Source: Pseudomonas fluorescens
GTDB lineage: Bacteria > Pseudomonadota > Gammaproteobacteria > Pseudomonadales > Pseudomonadaceae
Direction: 5' to 3'
NCBI RefSeq assembly: GCF_003732425.1
Contig: NZ_MOBX01000006.1
Coordinates: forward strand, 21,635 to 85,634
Length of the DNA stretch: 64,000 bases
How positions within the stretch are numbered: position 1 is the first letter of the stretch; the number at the start of each line of letters is the position of its first letter. Positions 26,492 through 34,805 of this stretch are shown here, piece after piece. The translations under genes and the position numbers were made by a program. The notes under the pieces are model-generated. The model was not told where the DNA came from. It did no database searches and saw nothing but the letters and a program-made list of their open reading frames with translations.

Positions 26492-26527
26492 CAACCACCC
26501 CGGATATTTAAATGTTCAGGGTGGTTG
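26492..26527. repeat. Inverted repeat with AT-rich loop after the LysE-type gene
   Basis: CAACCACCC (26492-26500) is inverted at 26519-26527. It lies downstream of the exporter stop and could stop minus-strand transcription before the toxin-like gene, but no T tract follows, so terminator function is uncertain. Confidence 0.4.
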
Positions 26528-26563
26528 TCATTGAAGATTGTTCAATACACGAATTTATTTCGA

Positions 26564-27193
26564 TCAGTGGCTGCTGAGCAAAGACGCGGCGCCTGCTCCA
26601 CCAAACAAGCCGGCGCTGATCCGGTTGAACCAACTCTGCCCCTTGCCGCTACGCAAGTAGCGCGCTGCGCCATGGGCGCCAAGGCCGTATGCCAGCTTGC
26701 ACAGCAGGTCCAGCACAGTCCAGGTGGTGATCATGATCAGTAACTGCGGCAGGAACGGTTGTTCGGCGCTAAGGAATTGAGGCAGGAAGGCGGCGAAAAA
26801 CAGGATGTCTTTCGGATTGCTTGCACCCAGCACGAAAGCGCGCCCGAACAGTGCGCGAAAACGTGGTACGGCCGCCGCTTGCGGCACTTCGGCACCCGTC
26901 GATGGCTGGCGTGATTGCTGCCAGCTTTGCCAGGCGAGGTAGAACAGATAAAGAGCGCCGACGATCTTCAAAGCGCTGAACAACTGTTCCGATGCCAGCA
27001 GCAGAGCGCCCAGACCTAGCGCCGAAGCGCTGAGCAAACAGATCGAAGCTGTTACCCCGCCAAGAAATGCCGGGTAGGAGCGGCGCAAACCGAAATTCAG
27101 ACTGTTGCTGATCATCAACAACGACAGTGGCCCCGGAATCAGGATCACCACCAGCGCAGCGCCACTGAACAGCAGCCAGGTTTCCAGACTCAT
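26564..27193 (-). CDS. LysE/RhtB-family amino-acid exporter
   Basis: Inner-membrane efflux protein of 209 residues with about six hydrophobic segments. The N-terminal L-L-F-S-G-A-A-L-V-V-I-L-I-P-G-P and the later G-A-S-N-P-K-D-I-L-F-F-A-A-F-L-P-Q-F match the LysE family. The ATG at 27193 is preceded by AGGAGGAAAG, which fixes the start over the GTG/ATG at 27241. The exported solute cannot be told from sequence. It lies just upstream of the toxin-like block but on its own ribosome site, 90 bp after the purine permease. Confidence 0.9.
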   Translation of the reverse strand: MSLETWLLFSGAALVVILIPGPLSLLMISNSLNFGLRRSYPAFLGGVTASICLLSASALGLGALLLASEQLFSALKIVGALYLFYLAWQSWQQSRQPSTGAEVPQAAAVPRFRALFGRAFVLGASNPKDILFFAAFLPQFLSAEQPFLPQLLIMITTWTVLDLLCKLAYGLGAHGAARYLRSGKGQSWFNRISAGLFGGAGAASLLSSH

Positions 27194-27283
27194 CACTTTC
27201 CTCCTTTTTTTGTTGTACTCAAGAGTGTGCAAAAGCCCCACCCGATCGGGTGAGGCTGTGTTGAAGCTTGAACCGCGTGACGC

Positions 27284-28633
27284 TTACAAGAAGATGAACT
27301 TGGCGATGAAGATCGCGCAGAGCACCCACAGGCTCACGGAAATTTCCTTGTACTTGCCGGTGCCGGCCTTCAACGCCACGTAGGTGATGAAGCCCAGTGC
27401 GATACCGTCGGCAACCGAAAAGGTCAGCGGCATCATGATGGCGGTGACGATCGCCGGAATCGCGTCGGTGGCTTCATCCCACTCAATGTGCGCCATGCCA
27501 CCCATCATCAGCATCGCTACGTAGATCAACGCACCGGCGGTGGCGTAAGCGGGAATCATGCCGGCCAGCGGTGCGAAAAACATCGCCGCTATAAATAGCA
27601 CACCTACGGTGACTGCGGTAAGACCAGTCCGACCACCAGCGGCCACACCAGCGGCACTTTCTACATAACTTGTTACTGGAGGGACACCGACCACGGCGCC
27701 GAAGACGCTGGAAGCACTGTCGGCTTTCATCGCGCGGGAGAGATTTTCGATACGGCCGTCGGCGTTGACCAGGTTAGCGCGCTGGGCGACGCCCATCAGG
27801 GTGCCGGCGGTGTCGAACATGTGTACAAAGAGGAAGGCCAGGACCACGCTGATCATGCTGACGTTGAACACGCCGGCCACGTTCATCGCCATGAAGGTCG
27901 GGGCCAGGCTCGGCGGGGTCGACATGATGCCTTCATAGTGCACGATACCGAGGCCCCAACCGGCCAGGGTCACGGTGATGATGCTGATGAGGATTGCGCC
28001 GAAGACTCGGTGATAGCTGAGGATCGCGATCATCAGAAAGCAGATCGCCGCGAGCAGTGGGCCGGGTTCGCGCAGGGAGCCGAGTTTGATCAGGGTTGCA
28101 GGGCTATCGACGACGATGCCTGCGGTTTTCAAGCCGATCAAGCCAAGGAACAGACCAACCCCGGCGCCCATGGCAAAGCGCAGACTGACCGGAATACTGT
28201 TCAGCAGCCACTCCCGAATCCGCGAGAAGGTCAGGATCATGAACAGCACACCGGAGACGAACACCGCACCCAGCGCAGTTTCCCAGTTGTAGCCCATGGT
28301 CCCGACCACGGTGTAGGTGAAGAAGGCGTTGAGGCCCATGCCCGGTGCCAGACCCACCGGCCAGTTGGCGTAGAGGCCCATCAACAGGCAGCCCAGTGCA
28401 GCGGCGATACAGGTGGCGACGAAGGCTGCACCGTGATCGATCCCGGCATCGGCCATGATGTTCGGGTTGACGAAGATGATATACGCCATGGTGATGAAGG
28501 TTGTCAGACCGGCAATCAGCTCGGTCTTCACCGTGGTGCCATGCAAGCTGAGTTTAAACAGACGTTCCAGCAAGCCACTGCGTAATGGTGGCGAGAGGTC
28601 CAGCGTCGATGCTTCGGATTTGCGGCTTTCCAC
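27284..28633 (-). CDS. AzgA-type NCS2 permease (adenine/guanine/hypoxanthine)
   Basis: Purine:proton symporter of 449 residues with about 12 or more membrane segments. The N-terminal L-F-K-L-S-L-H-G-T-T-V-K-T-E-L-I-A-G-L-T-T-F is the AzgA/PbuG/GhxP signature. N-A-F-F-T-Y-T-V and the central G-V-P-P-V-T-S-Y-V-E-S-A-A-G-V are also typical. It belongs to a different NCS2 branch from the permease at 5761. Its upstream region carries the same TTGTGTACAA motif as the uraH/puuE region, linking it to purine regulation. The MarR-type gene lies upstream on the same strand. Confidence 0.93.
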   Translation of the reverse strand: MESRKSEASTLDLSPPLRSGLLERLFKLSLHGTTVKTELIAGLTTFITMAYIIFVNPNIMADAGIDHGAAFVATCIAAALGCLLMGLYANWPVGLAPGMGLNAFFTYTVVGTMGYNWETALGAVFVSGVLFMILTFSRIREWLLNSIPVSLRFAMGAGVGLFLGLIGLKTAGIVVDSPATLIKLGSLREPGPLLAAICFLMIAILSYHRVFGAILISIITVTLAGWGLGIVHYEGIMSTPPSLAPTFMAMNVAGVFNVSMISVVLAFLFVHMFDTAGTLMGVAQRANLVNADGRIENLSRAMKADSASSVFGAVVGVPPVTSYVESAAGVAAGGRTGLTAVTVGVLFIAAMFFAPLAGMIPAYATAGALIYVAMLMMGGMAHIEWDEATDAIPAIVTAIMMPLTFSVADGIALGFITYVALKAGTGKYKEISVSLWVLCAIFIAKFIFL

Positions 28634-28763
28634 AGCGAGTACTCCTCAAGAGTTTTATTGTTATTTCCAGGGCCGGACCCATGAGGGGTGGCAGCGGCCC
28701 TTTGAGGCATACGCGAATTTGTTGACCATGCGGTCAGGAACTCGCACGCTGTGGATTATGCTT

Positions 28764-28773
28764 TTGTGTACAA
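28764..28773 (-). promoter_or_regulatory. Putative operator TTGTGTACAA within a permease promoter
   Basis: Read on the minus strand, a TTGCTT -35 and CATAAT -10 with a 16-bp spacer enclose this motif, about 131 bp upstream of the AzgA-type gene. Placement between -35 and -10 suits a repressor site. Promoter boxes are by eye. Confidence 0.45.
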
Positions 28774-28846
28774 ATAAAGCAAATATTGTTTTTGATTTTG
28801 TTTACGAAAGTTCCGTCGATAGGGATATATCGCTTCTGAAGGCCTC

Positions 28847-28918
28847 ATCGCCAGCAGGCTGGCTCCCACAGGTTTTGTGTGCGCCGTAGATCACTGTGGG
28901 AGCTGGCTTGCCAGCGAT
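28847..28918. repeat. REP-like inverted pair (ATCGCCAGC variant)
   Basis: Arms 28847-28870 and 28895-28918 are inverted copies, a variant of the GCGAGCCTGCTCGC family with GGCTGGC-type cores. They lie between the purine permease promoter and the MarR gene stop. Confidence 0.8.
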
Positions 28919-28931
28919 GGGGGCCGAGCCG

Positions 28932-29378
28932 TCAATCGAAATGTGTCTGACTGTTCCCCAGCGCCATATTCACCGCCAACCAGCCATTCACCGCCGCCTC
29001 ACCAGCCTCGGCAAACACCCGCTCCAGCAATTTCACCTGCTCACGCCGCAGCGCCTGTTCAAACTTTGCGCCTTCCGCCGTCAGCTCCAGCAGACGCTTA
29101 CGCTTGTCAGCCTCCGACGCCACGCTGTCCACCAGGTGCATTTCCTGCAACTGCCGCAACGGCATGTTCAACGCCTGTTTGCTCACGCCGAGCAATCCCA
29201 GCAATTCCTTCACGCTCAAATTCGGATAGCGAGCGATGAAAAAAACAATGCGCTGATGCACCCGCGAGAGGCCGCGGCGTTCCAGCATTTCGTCTGCCTT
29301 GGCGGTGAACGCCTGATAGCCGAAGAAAAACGCTTCCATCGCCTGTTGTTGGCTGGCGGGGTTTTTAAGGTCAATCAT
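28932..29378 (-). CDS. MarR-family transcriptional regulator
   Basis: Dimeric winged-helix DNA-binding protein of 148 residues. The winged-helix core is visible at about 36-95: L-S-R-V-H-Q-R-I-V-F-F-I, L-S-V-K-E-L-L-G-L-L-G-V-S-K-Q-A-L-N (recognition helix) and D-K-R-K-R-L-L-E-L-T (wing). The ATG at 29378 has GTGAG upstream; a TTG at 29396 would add six residues. It is divergent from the aminotransferase gene, with only 82 bp between, and may control it; this is inference from position. Confidence 0.88.
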   Translation of the reverse strand: MIDLKNPASQQQAMEAFFFGYQAFTAKADEMLERRGLSRVHQRIVFFIARYPNLSVKELLGLLGVSKQALNMPLRQLQEMHLVDSVASEADKRKRLLELTAEGAKFEQALRREQVKLLERVFAEAGEAAVNGWLAVNMALGNSQTHFD

Positions 29379-29460
29379 GTTGACGTACTCACTCAAGCTG
29401 TCGTAATTTCAGTCAACCAGTTTGACTCATTTTTCGCACCCCTTGCTACCGGTGACCGCC

Positions 29461-30627
29461 ATGGCTTTTTCCGAACGTGTCTCGCGCCTTAAAAGTTCTC
29501 TGATTCGTGAAATCCTTGCCGCTGCGCAACGTCCGGAGGTGATGTCGTTCGCCGGCGGCCTGCCCGCTGAAGCCATGCTGCCGAAGGTCGAGTGGGCGGA
29601 CATGCCGCTGTCGCTCGGCCAATACGGCATGAGCGAAGGCGAACCGGCGTTGCGCGAAGCGTTGGCCGCGGAGGCGAGGGCGCTTGGCCTAGAGTGCACC
29701 GCAAGTCAGGTGCTGGTGGTCAGCGGTTCCCAGCAAACCCTTGATCTGGCAGCCAAGCTGTACATCGACAAGGGCACGGAAATTTTGCTGGAGGCGCCGA
29801 CCTATCTGGCCGCACTGCAGATTTTCCAGCTGTTCGGCGCCGAATGCCTGACCGTGCCGCAAGAGGCCGACGGCCCGAATCTGGCGCAACTGCGCAGTCG
29901 TCTTGAACAGCACCGGCCAGCATTCATCTACCTGATCCCGACATTCCAGAATCCGTCCGCCGTACGCTACAGCGAAGCCAAGCGTGCAGCCGTAGCAGCA
30001 TTGCTCGACGAATTCGGCGTCACCCTGATCGAAGACGAACCCTACCGCGAACTGACGTTCGATGGCGGCAGCGCGAAACCGATTGCCGGGCGTCTGCAGA
30101 AGGCGAGCTGGATCTACACCGGCACCGTGTCGAAAACCTTGCTGCCCGGTTTACGCGTCGGCTACTTGATCGCCAGTCCTGACCTGTTCCCGCATCTGCT
30201 CAAACTCAAGCAATCGGCAGATCTGCATACCAACCGCATTGGCCAATGGCAGGCGTTGCAATGGATCGGCAGCGAAAAGTATCAGCAGCATCTGAGCGAG
30301 TTGCGCGGTTTCTATCGTCAGCGGCGCGATGCCTTCCAGGCGGCGCTGGAAAGCCATTTTGCTGATTTGGCGGACTGGAACATGCCGCAGGGCGGGCTGT
30401 TTTTCTGGCTGACGTTGAAGCAACCGCTGGACACGCGAACGTTGCTCAATGAGGCGTTGGCCAATGACGTGGCGTTTATGCCGGGGGAGCCGTTCTTTCC
30501 GGATCCGGATAACAACCTTGGGCATTTGCGCTTGAATTTCAGCCACATCGATCCGGCGCGGCTGGATGAAGGGCTCAAGCGATTGGCGGCAGTGGTGCGC
30601 CAGGCGCAGCTAGAGAAAGCGGCCTGA
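29461..30627 (+). CDS. PLP-dependent aminotransferase (2-aminoadipate/aromatic type, class I fold)
   Basis: Fold-type I aminotransferase of 388 residues, cytoplasmic. Visible landmarks are V-M-S-F-A-G-G-L-P (substrate loop, near 29), Y-G-M-S-E-G-E-P-A-L-R (near 57), I-P-T-F-Q-N-P-S (near 160), L-I-E-D-E-P-Y-R-E-L (cofactor Asp/Tyr, near 190) and the Schiff-base Lys in G-T-V-S-K-T-L-L-P-G-L-R-V-G-Y (near 225). It resembles the stand-alone relatives of MocR C-terminal domains and LysN-type enzymes. The ATG at 29461 is preferred to the TTG at 29422. Donor and acceptor are unknown. Confidence 0.9.
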   Translation: MAFSERVSRLKSSLIREILAAAQRPEVMSFAGGLPAEAMLPKVEWADMPLSLGQYGMSEGEPALREALAAEARALGLECTASQVLVVSGSQQTLDLAAKLYIDKGTEILLEAPTYLAALQIFQLFGAECLTVPQEADGPNLAQLRSRLEQHRPAFIYLIPTFQNPSAVRYSEAKRAAVAALLDEFGVTLIEDEPYRELTFDGGSAKPIAGRLQKASWIYTGTVSKTLLPGLRVGYLIASPDLFPHLLKLKQSADLHTNRIGQWQALQWIGSEKYQQHLSELRGFYRQRRDAFQAALESHFADLADWNMPQGGLFFWLTLKQPLDTRTLLNEALANDVAFMPGEPFFPDPDNNLGHLRLNFSHIDPARLDEGLKRLAAVVRQAQLEKAA

Positions 30628-30631
30628 AAAC

Positions 30632-30662
30632 AAATAAACCGGCTCAAGGGCCGGTTTATTTT
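30632..30662 (+). terminator. Rho-independent terminator after the aminotransferase
   Basis: Perfect 12-bp arms, 30632-30643 and 30650-30661, with a TCAAGG loop and flanking A and T tracts. Suited to termination in either direction. Confidence 0.9.
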
Positions 30663-30694
30663 CGTCTGAGATTTTTGGTGTCTGTAATGGCCTC

Positions 30695-30759
30695 ATCGCG
30701 AGCAGGCTCACTCCTACAGGAGAACGCATTCCATATGTAGGAGTGAGCCTGCTCGCGAT
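30695..30759. repeat. REP inverted pair (GCGAGCAGGCTCACTCC variant)
   Basis: Arms 30695-30718 and 30736-30759 are inverted copies. Between the aminotransferase terminator and the convergent thioredoxin-fold gene. Confidence 0.88.
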
Positions 30760-30786
30760 AGGGCCATCAAGCCCAATGCAGATACA

Positions 30787-31158
30787 TCAGACCGCCGCAA
30801 ACCGCTTATCCAGATAATCAATAATAACCTTGGACTCATACATCCACGTCGTCTGCCCATTCTCTTCAATGCGCAGGCAAGGCACCTTGATCCGGCCGCC
30901 CTGATCCAGCAGCGTCTGACGATCCTGTTCGTTGTTCTTCGCATCCTTCAACGCCACCGGCACATTCAGGCGACGCAGCGTGCGGCGGGTTTTTACGCAG
31001 AACGGGCACGCATGAAACTGATACAGGGTCAGGCCTTTCGCGGCGGCGTTGACCTGGGCCTGCGTTTCGGCAGGGCGCTGTTTCTTGCCCGGGCGAGTGA
31101 TGAAGTCGATGAAGATAACCAGTTGGCCGAGGCCGACACGAAGCGCTTTGACGAACAC
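30787..31158 (-). CDS. Glutaredoxin/GST N-terminal-like thioredoxin-fold protein
   Basis: Small protein of 123 residues. A hydrophobic N-terminal segment (V-G-L-G-Q-L-V-I-F-I-D-F-I) could anchor it to the membrane. The thioredoxin fold follows, with the redox motif C-P-F-C in Y-Q-F-H-A-C-P-F-C-V-K-T-R-R and the cis-Pro region I-K-V-P-C-L, then E-S-K-V-I-I-D-Y-L. The GTG at 31158 is chosen because GAGG lies eight bases upstream; the TTG at 31179 is the alternative. It sits upstream of nothing co-directional and ends before a REP pair. The partner is unknown. Confidence 0.85.
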   Translation of the reverse strand: MFVKALRVGLGQLVIFIDFITRPGKKQRPAETQAQVNAAAKGLTLYQFHACPFCVKTRRTLRRLNVPVALKDAKNNEQDRQTLLDQGGRIKVPCLRIEENGQTTWMYESKVIIDYLDKRFAAV

Positions 31159-31262
31159 GTTTAAAGCCTCACGGTGCAAATTGAGAAAGGCGCGCAGCTT
31201 ACCCGATTTTTCACGGACGAAAAAAAACCGGCGATGAATGCCGGTTTTCTTCGTGGCGCAAA

Positions 31263-31808
31263 TTACTTGATGAGGCTGAGGAATTCGCTGCGGGTCGCTG
31301 CGTTTTCGCGGAACTCACCGAGCATCACCGAGGTGATCATTGACGAATTCTGCTTCTCGACACCGCGCATCATCATGCACATGTGCTTGGCCTCGATGAC
31401 CACGGCTACGCCCAGCGCGCCGGTGACTTGCATCACCGCATCGGCGATTTGGCGGCTGAGGTTTTCCTGGATCTGCAGGCGGCGGGCGTACATGTCGACG
31501 ATCCGCGCGACCTTCGACAGGCCCAGCACTTTGCCACTCGGGATGTACGCGACATGCGCCTTGCCGATAAACGGCAGCAGGTGGTGTTCGCACAACGAGT
31601 ACAACTCGATGTCCTTGACCAGCACCATTTCGCTGTTGTCGGAGCTGAACAGGGCACCGTTGGTGACCTCTTCGAGCGTCTGTTCATAACCGCGGCAGAG
31701 ATACTGCATGGCTTTGGCGGCACGCTTTGGCGTATCGAGCAGGCCCTCGCGGGACACGTCCTCGCCCAATTGGCCGAGAATCGCGGTGTAATTCTGTTCC
31801 AGGGACAT
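31263..31808 (-). CDS. folE: GTP cyclohydrolase I
   Basis: Converts GTP to 7,8-dihydroneopterin triphosphate, the first step of folate (or pterin) synthesis. The product has 181 residues, the usual type IA length. Zn and active-site residues are visible in [10 protein letters not shown] (Cys/His/His), [10 protein letters not shown] and the C-terminal H-M-C-M-M-M-R-G-V (second Cys). The ATG at 31808 gives M-S-L-E-Q-N-Y. The long upstream extension of the open frame is not supported. The Smr gene lies 77 bp upstream in the same direction. Confidence 0.96.
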   Translation of the reverse strand: MSLEQNYTAILGQLGEDVSREGLLDTPKRAAKAMQYLCRGYEQTLEEVTNGALFSSDNSEMVLVKDIELYSLCEHHLLPFIGKAHVAYIPSGKVLGLSKVARIVDMYARRLQIQENLSRQIADAVMQVTGALGVAVVIEAKHMCMMMRGVEKQNSSMITSVMLGEFRENAATRSEFLSLIK

Positions 31809-31885
31809 GAAACTACCTGTGGGGATTTTCGCAAAGGGCAAGGGTACGGTGGCGGACACAACCCTGCAAGTTCGGTGTAACGCGA

Positions 31886-32443
31886 TTATTCGTCGCGGCC
31901 TTCCATCATGGTGCGTTTGAGCATCACATAAACCGCGCCGGCACCGCCGTGTTTCGCCTGGCACGAGCAGAAACCCAGCACTTGCGCGTGCTGGCGTAAC
32001 CAGGTGTTGACGTGGCTTTTGATCATTGGCCGCTTGCCGTCCAGGCGCACAGCCTTGCCGTGGGTGACGCGCACGCAGCGGATTTCGAATTTGGTCGCTT
32101 CGGCAAGAAAGGCCCAAAGGGTTTCGCGAGCCTTTTCGACGCTCATGCCGTGCAGGTCGAGACTGCCTTCGAACGGGATCTGGCCGACCTTGAGCTTGCG
32201 CATCTGACTTTCCTGCACGCCGTCACGGGACCACATCAACTCGTCTTCCGGGCCGACGTCGATCACGAACTGATCGGACAGACCATCCACGGTAGCGGTG
32301 TCGGTGCGCACGGTGGCGGACTGGCGCAGCTTGGCGATCTGTGCGCGGTCAGCCTTGGGTTTGCCGGTGTCGGCGCGGTCGTGCTTGATTGGCTTGACGC
32401 CTTGGATCGCACTTTTGAACAGGGAAAAATCGTCGTCTTGCAT
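31886..32443 (-). CDS. Smr-domain protein
   Basis: Predicted nuclease-like protein of the MutS2-C-terminal (Smr) family, 185 residues. The N-terminal half (1-90) is charged and variable. The Smr domain (about 95-180) shows L-D-L-H-G-M, the T-H-G-K active-site region, and [10 protein letters not shown] at the end. Stand-alone proteobacterial Smr proteins have been tied to RNA or branched-DNA cleavage; the substrate here is open. Start ATG at 32443 with GGAGGCTGAC-type site upstream. Confidence 0.9.
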   Translation of the reverse strand: MQDDDFSLFKSAIQGVKPIKHDRADTGKPKADRAQIAKLRQSATVRTDTATVDGLSDQFVIDVGPEDELMWSRDGVQESQMRKLKVGQIPFEGSLDLHGMSVEKARETLWAFLAEATKFEIRCVRVTHGKAVRLDGKRPMIKSHVNTWLRQHAQVLGFCSCQAKHGGAGAVYVMLKRTMMEGRDE

Positions 32444-32517
32444 GTCAGCCTCCGCGAAGGGCGGCCAGTTTACCCAAGTCGAAACAAAACGGCCCGGCAA
32501 AAAGCCAGGCCGGTGAT

Positions 32518-32838
32518 TCAGTCGTGTTTTTTCATCAGGTGCGGGGACATGTTCAGCTCCCGCGATTGTCGGGCGCGGCGGCGGCAGCGACGCCACAGGG
32601 CAACACCGAAATACAGAAACAGCAAGCCGACCGCCAGAATGATCGCCGAACCCATCGGCGTGGCATTCAAATCACCGAGCGCGGGCGGGCGCCCGAGCAG
32701 GCTGGCAGCCCCGGCCATCGCCAGCAGCACGCCGAACGTCGCCAGAATGGCGGCGATCGCCGCGCCGAAGCGAAAACGCCAGTTGCTTTGGCCTTTGGGC
32801 CGCAAGCGGCGTGCGTCAAATCCATCGGATAACTTCAT
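32518..32838 (-). CDS. Small membrane protein of unknown function
   Basis: Product of 106 residues with two predicted membrane helices (about 27-48 and 66-86) flanked by Arg-rich segments, so the hairpin probably has both ends in the cytoplasm. Not assigned to a family. GGAAGG lies close before the ATG at 32838, which sets the start over 32853. The Smr gene begins 74 bp downstream on the same strand, so they may be co-transcribed. Confidence 0.7.
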   Translation of the reverse strand: MKLSDGFDARRLRPKGQSNWRFRFGAAIAAILATFGVLLAMAGAASLLGRPPALGDLNATPMGSAIILAVGLLFLYFGVALWRRCRRRARQSRELNMSPHLMKKHD

Positions 32839-32973
32839 TCCGACCTTCCTCAATGGGTATCGGCCCTTCGACCGGGAGTTGACCGGGTTGTTCCTGAGGC
32901 TATGGCATTTGCGGCAAATGAGAGGATTTTGCAGATGAGCGGCGCCGTGAGCCGCCCATCAGAGCCGACCTGA

Positions 32974-33564
32974 TCAGATCAGGTCTTGCGTCAACGCCAG
33001 CGTGGCGAAATTGTCAGCCATGATCGCCATTTCGGCTTCCTGCACTACGGCGGCACTGAGCACGCGGCCCTTGAACGGCAAGTCACGGGTGGCGCAGGCG
33101 TCTTCCACCAAGGTGCAACGGAAGCCCAGGTTTTTCGCTGCCCGCACGGTGGTGCTGACGCTGGAGTGGCTCATGAAACCGCAGACGATCAAGTCCAGCG
33201 AGCCAAGGTTTTGCAGACGATCGAGCAACTCGGTGCCATGGAAGGCGCTCGGCAGCAGTTTGCCGATAATGGTTTCATCGCCTTGCGGCTCGAGGCCGGG
33301 GATGAATTCGCCGCGTTCGCCCTGCGGGTCGAACAGGCCACCGACGGTGCCGAGATGACGCACGTGCACGATCGGCCGACCGGCTGCACGGGCTGCGGCA
33401 ACCACTTGTTTGATGTTCGCGACGGCCGCATCCATGCCGCTCAGGGCCAGCGGGCCACTGAGATATTCTTTCTGGGCATCAATGATGACCACGGTGGCAT
33501 GGCTCAGTGTGGCCGCTGCGTAACCGCGACCGCTGAGTTGAAACATCGTTTTTGGAACGGACAT
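32974..33564 (-). CDS. Isochorismatase-like (cysteine hydrolase) family protein with Ser at the nucleophile position
   Basis: Product of 196 residues with the isochorismatase-like Rossmann fold. The first catalytic Asp is in V-V-I-I-D-A-Q-K-E-Y, and the Lys in I-I-G-K-L-L-P-S-A-F. The block that normally reads x-M-x-x-x-C-V reads G-F-M-S-H-S-S-V-S-T-T-V-R-A-A, placing Ser135 (codon AGC at 33160-33162) where amidohydrolases of this family have Cys. Either the protein uses Ser, acts like the Cys-less isochorismatases, or has lost activity. AGGAG upstream of the ATG at 33564 sets the start. Monocistronic between divergent or convergent neighbours. Confidence 0.85.
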   Translation of the reverse strand: MSVPKTMFQLSGRGYAAATLSHATVVIIDAQKEYLSGPLALSGMDAAVANIKQVVAAARAAGRPIVHVRHLGTVGGLFDPQGERGEFIPGLEPQGDETIIGKLLPSAFHGTELLDRLQNLGSLDLIVCGFMSHSSVSTTVRAAKNLGFRCTLVEDACATRDLPFKGRVLSAAVVQEAEMAIMADNFATLALTQDLI

Positions 33565-33803
33565 TCTGGGGCTCCTTGGGGTGGGGCTTTTGCGACATTG
33601 TCCTCTGGCTGAGCGGTTCTGTGAATCGCTACCATCGTAGGCGCCGTCGTTATTGGCCTGCAGCCTTGTCAAGTTACACGTTCTGTTCAATAGCCGATGC
33701 AAAAAACAGAAGACTCCTACCGTCGCCGCGATGTTTTTCCTGCGTCGTCGTCACGCGTTTTGGCTGCTAGAATCGCCAGTCGTTTTTTCTGGAGTTCTGC
33801 CCC

Positions 33804-34712
33804 GTGATCACTTCCCGACTTCGTACCCTGCGCGACCACATCCGTTGGGCCGTCAGCCGCTTCCATGGGGAGGATCTGTTTTTCGGCCATGGCACCGACA
33901 ATGCGTGGGACGAAGCGCGGCAGCTTGTGCTCGGCGCGTTGCACCTGCCGTGGGAAATCGCCGACAGCTACCTCGATTGCGCGCTGGAGGACGACGAGCT
34001 GGTCAATTTGCAGCGTTTGCTCAAGCGTCGCATCGAAGAACGCATTCCTACCGCTTACCTGTTGGGTGAGGCGTGGTTCTGCGGCATGTCGTTCATCGTT
34101 GACGAGCGCGTGTTGATCCCGCGTTCACCGATTGGCGAGCTGATTGAAAACCGCTTCGCACCGTGGATCGGCAACGAGCCTGCGCGGATTCTCGACCTGT
34201 GCACCGGTTCCGGTTGCATCGGTATCGCCTGTGCCTACGAGTTCCAGAACGCCGAAGTGGTGCTGGCCGATCTGTCGTTCGAAGCGCTGGAGGTGGCCAA
34301 CCAGAACATCGAGCGCCATGGCGTCGACGAACGTGTGTACACCGTGCAGGGCGATGGTTTTGATGGCTTGCCGGGCCAGCGTTTCGACCTGATCGTGTCG
34401 AACCCGCCTTACGTGGATGCGGAAGATTTCGCCGACATGCCGGACGAATATCAGCATGAACCGGAGCTGGGCCTGGCGTGTGGCGACGATGGTTTGAACC
34501 TGGTGCGACGCATGCTCGCCGAAGCGGCCGATCATCTGACCGAGAAGGGGCTGTTGATTGTCGAGGTGGGCAACAGCCAGGTACACGTTGACGCGTTGTA
34601 CCCGGAAGTCGATTTCGCCTGGCTCGAATTCGAGCGCGGCGGGCATGGCGTGTTCATGCTGACGGCGGAACAGTGCCGCGATCATCAGGCGCTGTTCGCT
34701 TCCCGCGTCTAA
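33804..34712 (+). CDS. prmB: Ribosomal protein uL3 N5-glutamine methyltransferase
   Basis: SAM-dependent methyltransferase that modifies a Gln of ribosomal protein L3. The product has 302 residues, matching PrmB. The SAM motif [13 protein letters not shown] lies near residue 135, and the catalytic N-P-P-Y in I-V-S-N-P-P-Y-V-D lies near 203. The N-terminal helical domain of about 100 residues is present. It starts with GTG at 33804 after CTGGAGTT. PrmB rather than PrmC is favoured by the N-terminal domain sequence; in many Pseudomonas aroC lies nearby, as here. Confidence 0.94.
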   Translation: MITSRLRTLRDHIRWAVSRFHGEDLFFGHGTDNAWDEARQLVLGALHLPWEIADSYLDCALEDDELVNLQRLLKRRIEERIPTAYLLGEAWFCGMSFIVDERVLIPRSPIGELIENRFAPWIGNEPARILDLCTGSGCIGIACAYEFQNAEVVLADLSFEALEVANQNIERHGVDERVYTVQGDGFDGLPGQRFDLIVSNPPYVDAEDFADMPDEYQHEPELGLACGDDGLNLVRRMLAEAADHLTEKGLLIVEVGNSQVHVDALYPEVDFAWLEFERGGHGVFMLTAEQCRDHQALFASRV

Positions 34713-34723
34713 AGCCTAAAAGC

Positions 34724-34802
34724 AAAAGATCGCAGCCTTCGGCAGCTCCTACAGGGTGTACACCAATCCCAATGTAGGAGCTGCCGAAGGCTGCGATCTT
34801 TT
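34724..34802. repeat. REP-like inverted pair (AAAAGATCGCAGCC type)
   Basis: Arms 34724-34753 and 34773-34802 form a near-perfect 30-bp inverted repeat between convergent prmB and the next gene; likely a shared terminator. Confidence 0.9.
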
Positions 34803-34805
34803 GAT

